Below are positions 8,728 to 15,732 of a stretch of 64,000 nucleotides of DNA, piece by piece; the stretch's first letter is position 1; each line of letters begins with the position of its first letter. The position numbers were made by a program, and so were the translations under genes. Source of the stretch: a virus; IMG/VR virus record IMGVR_UViG_3300028800_000059, positions 62,001 to 126,000 of that record; one strand, written 5' to 3'. Under the pieces are notes generated by a model. That model worked only from the letters and a program-made list of their open reading frames with translations. It was not told the DNA's origin and ran no database searches.

Positions 8728-10612
8728 CTTGTTTATCCTTGTTTTTGTTTGGAGTTTTCTCAGCAGAGTATTTATCATCCTTGGTCGCCACAAGTTTCGC
8801 TTTCCAATACTTGGCACCAGTGGAAGTCTTTGAAATTCCTGCCGCATCCTCTAATGGACCATCGACAATTTCTATTTGGGATGCTCTGGACAACAGGAAT
8901 TCTTTGTTTTTATCAGCATCATTCGTTGGTTTCTTTTTCTTTTTATCGTCAGTCGGAGCATCATCTTCTTTCATGGCACCAATATAGACGCCTGGTGATC
9001 CTTTGGGAACATCAATCATGAGAATATTCGTGCCACCAAATTCATTGGCAACTTCGTGATCTAACGTAGTTGACAAATAGCCATGAAATACATATTTCTT
9101 ACCGATTTCATATTCACCAGACTTGGTTCCTGTGTAGACACGAAAGGCGATAGGAGTTTCGCATTTGTTGATGGCGCTATCCAATCCACCAATTTTACCA
9201 ACAACCTCTTTGGATTTTTTGTCTTTCATGCCTTTCGTAGATATATCTCCAGAAGCGGCCTTGCTTTGAACAAGATGGTTGTTGATCGAATAATGATCCT
9301 CGGCGGCATAGGATTGAATTGCCTTCAGGTCCTGTGGATCGAGATTTTCACCATAATAAGAAGCCAGAATTCGTGCTGTTGCATCGCTCTTGACCTTTTC
9401 TTTTTTGAGAATGTCTTTTAACGACCCATCCCCTTCGCCAGCCTTGGTTGGAGAATATCCATGTTTCATCAATCGACCAGCCATGGATTTTTCAGATGAT
9501 TTTCCTTTGAATGGAATAAGTTTTTTGTTTTTCTCTACGGCTTTGACTTTGCCATCAAAAGACGACCAACGCCCAAGCCCAGAATATGTCATGCCTTTGG
9601 ACAGAGCCTGTTTTGAAAGATCATCGCCGGCAGGTCTTAGGGCATGAGCAATATCTTCGGTTAATCCTCCGGCGTCCACACTGTCGATTCCGGCCCCTCT
9701 CGATACTTCTTCACCCATAGCTCCGGGTGATCCGGTAACCAAAGCGCCTGCAATTGCCAATCGTCCATCGTTAGATCGAACTCCGGCATTGGGCTGAGTA
9801 TTCGCTTGATTTTCTTGAAAAGGCATGTCAGCCACATAACGTCCGCTCCCTTGTTCTTTATTAGGATCATTTATAGGTGATGTTGTATCTTCGCGGAACT
9901 GAAAGAAAGATTTCTTGGAAACTTCTTCATGTATCATAGCAGCTTTTTGTCGATCAATCCAATTTAATGCTACAGGATTTACCAAAGGCCGATTGACGAA
10001 TTTCATGATCGTTTTAAAAGCACCGAGTAGGTCTTTTTGATGTTGGGTTCTGTCTACGGTGTTGGATGTATCGATTAAATGAAAATTAGGTCCAAACAGG
10101 TATTGATAATTCGTAATGTTCTGATGGGCCTGGATATATTTTTGGGCTCGAATAGTTTCTGGAACCATTCGGCCACCTTTTTGGCCTCGGGAATAATTTC
10201 GTTCCTTGGATGTTTCATCGTCCACATTGACATAGACCATCATCGTGGAATAGCCTAGGCCTTCCAAGGAATTTTTTACTTCGTAGGTATCATCATAATT
10301 AGCCCCGGTTCCATTGAGAATAATTCCAAGGCGCCCGGCGAGTGCCAATTTGGATTTGCTGGCAGTCATGTCCTTGGCGCGATTTCTCATAAGTTGCCGT
10401 AACATCGCCTGGTCGTCCGGCATCGTAAAAGCCATATCATGACTTCTAAGAATGTGTTCAAAGGCAAGGTCCTGATTTATTTCGACCAGACCAAGGCCAG
10501 TAATAGCATTATGAACAACATAGTCTTTACCGCTGCCTGGGCCGCCTGCCATAAACACAGCTTTAAATATACCACGGTCGTGAATTCCCTCTTGTAATAT
10601 ACTTTTGGTCAT
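8660..10612 (-). CDS. P-loop kinase fused to an R-S-E ADP-ribosyltransferase
   Basis: A 650-residue two-enzyme fusion. Residues ~17-210 form a P-loop kinase of the zeta-toxin/polynucleotide-kinase type: Walker A GGPGSGKD (23-30) and a lid-like VNVDDETSKERNYSR (129-142). Residues ~225-400 are a linker. Residues ~430-590 form an ADP-ribosyltransferase of the ADPrib_exo_Tox type: FRVYTG with R491, YLSTT with S514-T515-T516, and KEFLLSRAS with E571. The residue two before the catalytic Glu is Asn rather than Glu or Gln, which may change activity or target. T4 packages its own ART (Alt), so delivery with the genome is plausible. AAGGA Shine-Dalgarno is present. Confidence 0.75.
   Translation of the reverse strand: MTKSILQEGIHDRGIFKAVFMAGGPGSGKDYVVHNAITGLGLVEINQDLAFEHILRSHDMAFTMPDDQAMLRQLMRNRAKDMTASKSKLALAGRLGIILNGTGANYDDTYEVKNSLEGLGYSTMMVYVNVDDETSKERNYSRGQKGGRMVPETIRAQKYIQAHQNITNYQYLFGPNFHLIDTSNTVDRTQHQKDLLGAFKTIMKFVNRPLVNPVALNWIDRQKAAMIHEEVSKKSFFQFREDTTSPINDPNKEQGSGRYVADMPFQENQANTQPNAGVRSNDGRLAIAGALVTGSPGAMGEEVSRGAGIDSVDAGGLTEDIAHALRPAGDDLSKQALSKGMTYSGLGRWSSFDGKVKAVEKNKKLIPFKGKSSEKSMAGRLMKHGYSPTKAGEGDGSLKDILKKEKVKSDATARILASYYGENLDPQDLKAIQSYAAEDHYSINNHLVQSKAASGDISTKGMKDKKSKEVVGKIGGLDSAINKCETPIAFRVYTGTKSGEYEIGKKYVFHGYLSTTLDHEVANEFGGTNILMIDVPKGSPGVYIGAMKEDDAPTDDKKKKKPTNDADKNKEFLLSRASQIEIVDGPLEDAAGISKTSTGAKYWKAKLVATKDDKYSAEKTPNKNKDKQDAFSKQPDSVSRPTGNSKKNPK
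8769..8776 (-). promoter_or_regulatory. Late promoter GATAAATA
   Basis: A one-base variant of the late box, inside the 3' end of the kinase-ART gene. It lies 41 nt before the ATG at 8727, with a predicted ~35 nt leader carrying AAGGA. The geometry is the same as at 5510 and 48490. Confidence 0.55.
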
Positions 10613-10623
10613 GGTTTCCTTTT

Positions 10624-10631
10624 TATAAATA
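10624..10631 (+). promoter_or_regulatory. Late promoter TATAAATA for the homing endonuclease
   Basis: A perfect late box on the plus strand in the divergent gap, with its last base 57 nt before the ATG at 10689. Late promoters inside or before homing endonuclease genes are known from T4. Confidence 0.55.
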
Positions 10632-10688
10632 GGTATGGTCGCGGAATTGCCATTCCCACCATTCTAGCTTGTAAATCAAGGTCAACAA

Positions 10689-11291
10689 ATGCCAGCACAT
10701 AATATTTATACAATCTATAGAGCGCATTTAACATTAAATCCTACCAAAGGATATGTGGGCTTTGATAAAAATTGGCCAAATCGAAAAAAGAAACACTTAA
10801 ATGCCAAAGATAATTTTTATTTTCATAGAGCCCTTAGAAAATATGGGCCTGATTCTTTTGTTTGGGAAATTCTATACCAGGATGAAGATAAAGATTGGAC
10901 CCTTAATGTCATGGAGGAATATTATATCCGAGAACAAAAGACTCATGTATCTCAAGGAGGATACAATATGACTTGGGGTGGAGAGGCTCCTATGAGTGGA
11001 AGAAATCATTCAGAAAAAACTATAATTAAAATGAAGAAAAAAATTCCTTGGAACAAAGGAAAAACTGGAGTCTACTCAGAGGACATGATTCGAAGAATGA
11101 AAATGTCTATGAAAGGAAAATATTCATGGAAAAAAGGAAAAACGGGAATTTATTTTGAAGAATCTTTAGAAAAAATGCGTTCTATTAAACGAGGAAAACC
11201 AAGTCCCTTTAAAGGAATATGTAGACCCATAAAAGTTATTGAAAAAATGAGAAAGGCGGCATTATTGCCTTATCAATATTGGGGCGCTTAA
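10689..11291 (+). CDS. GIY-YIG homing endonuclease with NUMOD-type repeats
   Basis: This 200-residue protein has an N-terminal GIY-YIG-like catalytic fold (YTIYRAH, then KGYVGF near 21-25, and FHRALRKYGPDSFVWEIL). The C-terminal part is DNA-binding, with two or three repeats of the NUMOD3 kind (KGKTGVYSEDMIRRM and KGKTGIYFEESLEKM). It is AT-rich, lies on the opposite strand to all its neighbours, and overlaps the convergent gene at 11288 by 4 nt. These are typical marks of an invading free-standing homing gene. It fills the gap between two virion-type genes and interrupts none visibly. Confidence 0.85.
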   Translation: MPAHNIYTIYRAHLTLNPTKGYVGFDKNWPNRKKKHLNAKDNFYFHRALRKYGPDSFVWEILYQDEDKDWTLNVMEEYYIREQKTHVSQGGYNMTWGGEAPMSGRNHSEKTIIKMKKKIPWNKGKTGVYSEDMIRRMKMSMKGKYSWKKGKTGIYFEESLEKMRSIKRGKPSPFKGICRPIKVIEKMRKAALLPYQYWGA

Positions 11292-11701
11292 ATAGATTTA
11301 TAAAACACCTTAGGATAGGACTTCATTAAATCAAGTAATTTGAAAATATTAGTTTGAATCATCCACACATCTATTTTGGCGTGAGGATTCATGGACAAGG
11401 CAGCCTGCCAGCGATGATGCCCATCGACCAAATAATGATCGGCCGATACTATACATTTCTTGTTGCTCACAAGCTGAGGCGTAATGGCTCCAACTCGTTT
11501 GTCGTCTACATGTTTTTGAATTGGTTGGATAGAATTAGCCGCAATAGTTTTTTGATCGTAATGAATTCCATTGGATTGCAGATAGGCGAAAAAATCAGGA
11601 AGATCGGAACTTTGGACCTGTGGACATTTGTTTCTAGGAAGTCCTAACCCACCATGAAGCGATTCCACTTTTTCTTGAATAAATGTTTTGAATGATTTCA
11701 T
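11288..11701 (-). CDS. ParB/sulfiredoxin-fold protein with capsid-targeting-like N-terminus
   Basis: A 137-residue protein. It starts MKSFKTFIQE|KV, a T4-like capsid-targeting peptide with an IxE cleavage site. The body has a ParB-N/Srx-like core with the signature DHYLVDGHHRWQAAL (about residues 87-101), where DGHHR forms the nucleotide-binding loop of the family. Members act as DNA nucleases, CTPases or kinases; which applies here is unknown. Together with the targeting peptide, this suggests a protein packaged in the head and delivered to the cell. It ends convergently against the homing endonuclease. Confidence 0.68.
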   Translation of the reverse strand: MKSFKTFIQEKVESLHGGLGLPRNKCPQVQSSDLPDFFAYLQSNGIHYDQKTIAANSIQPIQKHVDDKRVGAITPQLVSNKKCIVSADHYLVDGHHRWQAALSMNPHAKIDVWMIQTNIFKLLDLMKSYPKVFYKSI

Positions 11702-11703
11702 TG

Positions 11704-13050
11704 TTATCCCTGTTTCATTTCGTAGCCAATAAGTCCGTAGTTTGCCGTCACGTCTTCGATAGCTGATTTATTACCAACGAAACGAATTCGAGCCTTGGCC
11801 GAGGCTGTCAAGTCAATATGGACTTTACCTTTACGCCACTTCAATATATTTAGATTTGCCTGCCAGTAATAAGTCCCAGACAAGATGTTCAAACACTGTT
11901 CGATAGACGTTTTATCCTTGTTCAAAAGCACGGCTGTATATCGCGAAAAGAATGCTGTTACGGACAGAGGAAGCTTTGCTAGGACGGCAGGCTCCACGTT
12001 TTTGAAATCTCGAATTTGTGTCAGGACTTTCACCACGTCATCATTAATATCACCCTTTCGGATGGATGTGAAAACACTCATGGCGTCCTTGATTGCTTTT
12101 GGTCCTGAGCCTTTTGGTATCTTTAGAATTTCACGTAGGCCATAATTGTAGATGATATCCTTGGCTCGTTTGCCTACCTTCAAGTCTGCCTCGGTTACTC
12201 CAATTTCATCGGCAATGGCCAGCAGGTCACGAAACACCGAAGGTTTGAAACGTTCATAGTGTTTCATGCCTTTGGCCATGAGATTTGTGAACAGTGATCC
12301 TTTGGCGCCAATACCAAATTTAGATGATATGGGTAGAAGTTTACCGTCCTCAAATTCAGTCAGAGAATCAATCAATGGAAAATTAGATTGCTGAGGTATG
12401 ATGAATTTCTTGGCGCGGCCACGGACCCTTGGCATTGGATGAATGTGGCGCGATGCTCGGCCAGACAAAAACAGAAGTCCGGGAAGAAGTTCTCCAATGG
12501 CCACGCCGTATCTGTTTATTTCATCAGGAGTTGTTTCGGAGGTCCAAGGAATATTAACATAACCATTTCGGAAAAAAGCCTGAAAGGCTTTCTGGGCCGC
12601 GTCTCTGTTTTTGCCTTCGGCATAGGCCAGACCTTTGAGAATGGATTGTTGAAGCGTCGTATGACTGGTGAATTCCAGAACTGGAACTTCACGATCAATA
12701 TACACAATGTTTTGTTTTTTGCCCAAGGAAGCAAAGGTGATGGCCGTGGCGGTTTCAAGATGTGTCGAAATATCTTTCTGGCTTGGCTTGGCAACGTATC
12801 GTTCGGGAATAAGACCAAGGGCCGGCTTTCTATTTTTTCCTAGAAATCTGACACTGTACCAAGGATTATAGGTTTTCATAGGAAGAACCGAAATATGATG
12901 GCCATCCTTCACGGTATGAATGACGTGTCTTCGATCCATGGACATGATGTTGACACGCTCGTTTGGCTGCGCCTTGACTCTGGTATCTATAATTCCTTTA
13001 TTGGCAAACGTACCCTGCCATTTGCCTATGCCCGCCGATGCTGTTGTCAT
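11704..13050 (-). CDS. Large phage protein of unknown function
   Basis: The 448-residue protein (start MTTASAGIGKW, ATG 13050) is not recognised. The N-terminal ~90 residues are beta-rich and the middle and C-terminus are helical, with KGSGPKAIKDAM near 320. The ATG is chosen over the upstream in-frame start at 13071 because that codon lies within the terminator hairpin, while ATG 13050 lies 5 nt after a TCTAAATA late-like box. There is no Shine-Dalgarno. It ends 2 nt before the ParB-like gene. Probably virion-associated, judged only by position. Confidence 0.6.
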   Translation of the reverse strand: MTTASAGIGKWQGTFANKGIIDTRVKAQPNERVNIMSMDRRHVIHTVKDGHHISVLPMKTYNPWYSVRFLGKNRKPALGLIPERYVAKPSQKDISTHLETATAITFASLGKKQNIVYIDREVPVLEFTSHTTLQQSILKGLAYAEGKNRDAAQKAFQAFFRNGYVNIPWTSETTPDEINRYGVAIGELLPGLLFLSGRASRHIHPMPRVRGRAKKFIIPQQSNFPLIDSLTEFEDGKLLPISSKFGIGAKGSLFTNLMAKGMKHYERFKPSVFRDLLAIADEIGVTEADLKVGKRAKDIIYNYGLREILKIPKGSGPKAIKDAMSVFTSIRKGDINDDVVKVLTQIRDFKNVEPAVLAKLPLSVTAFFSRYTAVLLNKDKTSIEQCLNILSGTYYWQANLNILKWRKGKVHIDLTASAKARIRFVGNKSAIEDVTANYGLIGYEMKQG

Positions 13051-13055
13051 GGAGA

Positions 13056-13063
13056 TATTTAGA
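13056..13063 (-). promoter_or_regulatory. Possible late promoter TCTAAATA
   Basis: One mismatch to TATAAATA. It stands exactly 5 nt before ATG 13050, the same geometry as the perfect box before ATG 3206. It lies directly after a terminator, where a new promoter is needed. Confidence 0.4.
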
Positions 13064-13070
13064 AGCAACA

Positions 13071-13098
13071 AAAAACCCCGTCAGTGGACAGGGTTTTT
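13071..13098 (-). terminator. Rho-independent terminator after the deaminase gene
   Basis: Hairpin AAAAACCC-c-GTC-AGTG-GAC-a-GGGTTTTT, read leftward with a run of T at its end. It follows the stop of the gene at 13126 and separates the accessory operon from the virion region. The A-tract on the other side would also let it work rightward. Confidence 0.75.
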
Positions 13099-13125
13099 AT
13101 GCGGAGTAACTATCTATCAGTTATT

Positions 13126-13539
13126 CTATAACGTTTTCCATTTCTTATGTTCATCCGTTGAAAATACGACATTGCGAATACCAAAGGTGGCAATCATTCG
13201 CGAACAGCCAACGCAAGGGCAAGCGTCTCCCCAAATCCACTCCTGGCTCTGGGCGCCTGGCCGTTTCACGCGAACAATATAGAGCGTCATTTTGCGAAGG
13301 TCGCGGGTCGACACCGAATGAAGCGCGTTCTGGATACAATCCGTTTCGGCGTGAAGATCAATCGCGTCTTTGTTCTTGGCAAACTTGGCCTGGAACGGAT
13401 GGCTCTTATTCTGATTATATCCAATCGCAACCACCTTGTGCCCTTTAGTCAGCATGGCGGCAACACGCGCACCACCAACCGGAGGAAGGGCTTCGGCAAT
13501 CTTTTGAAGTGTATCAAGATGGGTAGGAATGACTTTCAT
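13126..13539 (-). CDS. Cytidine/deoxycytidylate deaminase family protein
   Basis: A 137-residue zinc-dependent deaminase. The catalytic HAE lies in DLHAETDCI (about residue 63) and the zinc-binding PCxxC in CPCVGCSRMI (about 104). This matches the CDA/dCMP deaminase fold, which converts dCMP to dUMP for dTTP supply. The dUTPase and dNMP kinase in the same window make that role likely, though tRNA- or nucleoside-type deaminases cannot be excluded. ATG 13539 (MKVIPTHLDT) overlaps the stop of the PAP2 gene (ATGA). The gene is clearly more GC-rich than the genome average. Confidence 0.82.
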   Translation of the reverse strand: MKVIPTHLDTLQKIAEALPPVGGARVAAMLTKGHKVVAIGYNQNKSHPFQAKFAKNKDAIDLHAETDCIQNALHSVSTRDLRKMTLYIVRVKRPGAQSQEWIWGDACPCVGCSRMIATFGIRNVVFSTDEHKKWKTL

Positions 13540-14231
13540 TTCTGACCACTTATAACATAAATTACCGAACAAACCAACGACATTCCTACAAGAATGTCCA
13601 CGTAATAATGCCCGCCAATTGGAGCAACTGCCAACAAAGTGATTGTCGACCAACCATTGACGGACCAACGAATATACCAAGGCAAAACTGACGCGCCATA
13701 CACAGTAAGAGTTATCACTACCGTATGGTATGATGGGAAAAACACGAGCCCGGCATCAGGACCAATTGCAGGAATACCAAGCAATCCCTCTCGGATCAAC
13801 ATAATTTCTTGATCGACCTTTGGAAATTGATTAATCAATCCAAGAGTATGTTCGGGGCCAAGAGTAGGCAATAGAGCAAAAATCATTAACACTAAAGGTC
13901 CACATATCGCATTAGCAATCAACACTCGCCACATTTGTTCTGGCTTGAATAACGCGAGCGAAACCACGACAAACAATAAAATCAAAAACGTAGAATTATA
14001 AACGGTCTGTAGAACAAACAAAATATTCTGAGAATTCCAGACCTCATTATATATTTCTGTCCAACTTGGACCAATGATTCGATCTATCTTGACCATCATC
14101 AAATCTGCAAACGGCATTCTTGATTTGGCAGCGAAATATTGAACATACGATAAAACACTAAGGGTTGTGGCATACGATAAAACACCACAACCTAAAGTCA
14201 GAAAGACAGTGAAATATTTCTTAGCCAACAT
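13536..14231 (-). CDS. PAP2-superfamily membrane phosphatase
   Basis: A 231-residue integral membrane protein with about six hydrophobic segments. PAP2 catalytic motifs are FFPSYHTV (about residues 162-169) and GGHYYVDILVG (about 208-218), giving the two essential histidines and the aspartate. The family removes phosphate from lipid substrates such as phosphatidate, undecaprenyl pyrophosphate or inositol-phosphoceramide. It may remodel host envelope lipids or lipid carriers, which would fit the phage's glycan genes, but the substrate cannot be read here. Confidence 0.78.
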   Translation of the reverse strand: MLAKKYFTVFLTLGCGVLSYATTLSVLSYVQYFAAKSRMPFADLMMVKIDRIIGPSWTEIYNEVWNSQNILFVLQTVYNSTFLILLFVVVSLALFKPEQMWRVLIANAICGPLVLMIFALLPTLGPEHTLGLINQFPKVDQEIMLIREGLLGIPAIGPDAGLVFFPSYHTVVITLTVYGASVLPWYIRWSVNGWSTITLLAVAPIGGHYYVDILVGMSLVCSVIYVISGQK

Positions 14232-14238
14232 GGCGAAA

Positions 14239-14376
14239 TCACACGATGGTTAAAATGAATAATCCTAACGCAACCCCAACACCAAAAATCACAAAGGAAA
14301 TAACTAAATTTCCTAGTATATCAAGATTATCGAACAGGCAGAAAAGCCGAAGCCAATAAACGATTTTATCTGCCAT
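14239..14376 (-). CDS. Small membrane protein
   Basis: A 45-residue ORF starting MADKIVYWLRLF, with a single C-terminal hydrophobic segment (about 22-43, rich in V, I, G and F). It fills the gap between the PAP2 gene and the gene ending at 14366, overlapping the latter by 11 nt as the other small genes here do. No family recognised. Confidence 0.5.
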   Translation of the reverse strand: MADKIVYWLRLFCLFDNLDILGNLVISFVIFGVGVALGLFILTIV

Positions 14377-14569
14377 AATCATCTACTACGCCGCCAACCA
14401 ATTCTTTATAAAGCCGGCGACAATATCCTTCATCGATATTCCCTAATTTATATTTGACATAGGCCAAACACTGTTCCTCGCTGCAAGGATAAAGATTAAG
14501 ATACTGCGAAGTCAGGGCTTCGTTAGTAAAATATTCCATGTCCATCATCCAAGCCTTAACTGCGCCCAT
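14366..14569 (-). CDS. Small hypothetical protein
   Basis: A 67-residue protein starting MGAVKAWMMDME, ending VVDDYGR. It has three Cys (YPCSEEQC and GYCRRL) and a helical character. ATG 14569 overlaps the stop of the upstream cREC gene by 14 nt, so it is probably translationally coupled. Not recognised. Confidence 0.55.
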   Translation of the reverse strand: MGAVKAWMMDMEYFTNEALTSQYLNLYPCSEEQCLAYVKYKLGNIDEGYCRRLYKELVGGVVDDYGR

Positions 14570-14873
14570 AGGTTTTCTCCATATAATTGTTAAGCAAACC
14601 GTTGATGTTATCCGTACCCGGACCATTGTCGCTATGAACATACCAAGTCAGATTTTTCATCGAACCAGGATGATCCAGATCATAATTCACCAGCCAATCA
14701 GCGCAATCTTTGCCGTCCATTGGCTCGCCAAGATCGTGATCGAAGCTGATAAACTCAGGCATCCCTTTCAAAGTCACAGCCCAGATAAACTCCCAGTAGT
14801 TTCGTGCAACGACCCAGTCCGACCCAACGCCGGGAGGATCGCGCTTATCGTCCAGAAAGAGTTTGTATGCCAT
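14556..14873 (-). CDS. Cyclic-phosphate-processing receiver-like (cREC) protein
   Basis: A 105-residue protein starting MAYKLFLDDKRDPP. Features are the acidic pair LFLDDKR at the N-terminus, FDHDLGE near 61-67, the small-residue segment MDGKDCADWLV, and WYVHSDN near 83. These match the receiver-like cREC family, which comparative genomics has linked to RNA-repair and cyclic-phosphate enzymes. The usual regulator output domain is absent, so it is a stand-alone domain. Its substrate in this phage is unknown. Confidence 0.65.
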   Translation of the reverse strand: MAYKLFLDDKRDPPGVGSDWVVARNYWEFIWAVTLKGMPEFISFDHDLGEPMDGKDCADWLVNYDLDHPGSMKNLTWYVHSDNGPGTDNINGLLNNYMEKTYGRS

Positions 14874-14877
14874 TTTG

Positions 14878-15192
14878 TTACCCAGTTTTATACGGCTCTC
14901 CAAGCTTTACCTTGCCGCTGCCATTCATATGAAGCGGCATGGCGAAACGATCTTCCTTAGGCGCGACACCTCGGTGCCATGGCTGAAAGAAATTGATCAC
15001 TGCCACGACAAAAAGAATCGCCTTCATAGTAAGATAATCCCTCACTGTGAGCATGTTCGATCCACACTTGGGACATTCATGCCCAATCCACATGAAGTAT
15101 GGCGCGGGCTCTAGATTCGGAATCGAATATCCGCAGCCCGGCTTGTCACACTTCAAGCCCTTCACTACATGCTTAATCTGATTACGATACAT
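14878..15192 (-). CDS. Zinc-ribbon protein
   Basis: A 104-residue protein. Two Cys pairs, CDKPGCG (about 15-21) and CPKCGS (about 40-45), form a likely zinc ribbon. A hydrophobic stretch follows (AILFVVAVINFF, about 57-69), so it may attach to the membrane. It overlaps the RMF-like gene upstream by 11 nt. Function unknown. Confidence 0.6.
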   Translation of the reverse strand: MYRNQIKHVVKGLKCDKPGCGYSIPNLEPAPYFMWIGHECPKCGSNMLTVRDYLTMKAILFVVAVINFFQPWHRGVAPKEDRFAMPLHMNGSGKVKLGEPYKTG

Positions 15193-15358
15193 ATTTCTCT
15201 CCCTTTCTTTCGGCTTCTTCCCAGCCAGCGGCCCAGTCGGACCATTCTGCCCAGTATTTGTTTTTCACATCATAAGGATTGTCCAGCAGATTGACGCCTT
15301 CCTTGAAGGCCTTGTATCCTTCCTGAAAAGCAACACTGCCTGTTTCATTGTAGGACAT
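15182..15358 (-). CDS. Ribosome modulation factor-like small protein
   Basis: A 58-residue ORF starting MSYNETGSVAF. Its pattern, F-x-E-G-Y-x-A-F-x-E-G, then DNPY, then WAAGWEEAE, matches the RMF/CrpP-like family (GYxA..G....NPY......W..GW..A). RMF dimerises 70S ribosomes in stationary phase, and relatives bind RNA or small molecules. It has an excellent GGAGG Shine-Dalgarno 8 nt upstream and overlaps the zinc-ribbon gene. It is GC-rich like its neighbours, suggesting transfer from a GC-rich host. Confidence 0.65.
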   Translation of the reverse strand: MSYNETGSVAFQEGYKAFKEGVNLLDNPYDVKNKYWAEWSDWAAGWEEAERKGEKYVS

Positions 15359-15361
15359 TTT

Positions 15362-15646
15362 TCATTCCTCCGTTAAAACCATCACGCGACACCCGCGCCA
15401 GAAGAAAACGATTTCGACTCCTTCTTCGTACTTCAACAGAAGGGCCGCGTCTGTCGCAAAGACAGGATGAACCGGCATCTTCCAAAGCAAGAAATTCGTC
15501 GCCAGAGGTCCCAACTGCTCGACCGTCATGGCTTGTGTCACAGATGCACGATGATTTTCCATCCCCTTTGTCACACACTGCCCAGCGGCCGCAACGTTCG
15601 CGACCAGACACAAGGCACAAACAGCGAGGAGAAACATCTTTTTCAT
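15362..15646 (-). CDS. Small exported protein
   Basis: A 94-residue protein with a classical signal peptide: MKKMFLLAVCALCLVANVAAA, likely cut after Ala21. The mature part has few recognisable motifs, including two Cys (QCVTKG and RGCRVM) that could form a disulfide. ATG 15646 has no Shine-Dalgarno but follows an AT-rich -10-like TATATT. It is 3 nt before the RMF-like gene. It may act in the periplasm, for example in exclusion or lysis control, but this is not shown. Confidence 0.55.
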   Translation of the reverse strand: MKKMFLLAVCALCLVANVAAAGQCVTKGMENHRASVTQAMTVEQLGPLATNFLLWKMPVHPVFATDAALLLKYEEGVEIVFFWRGCRVMVLTEE

Positions 15647-15732
15647 ATCTATAATATACGCTTTTAGTGATAGGAATACGACAAAAAAGAAGGACTTAAA
15701 ATTGCGTTGTTAGATGTGTCTGGGTAATAAAA

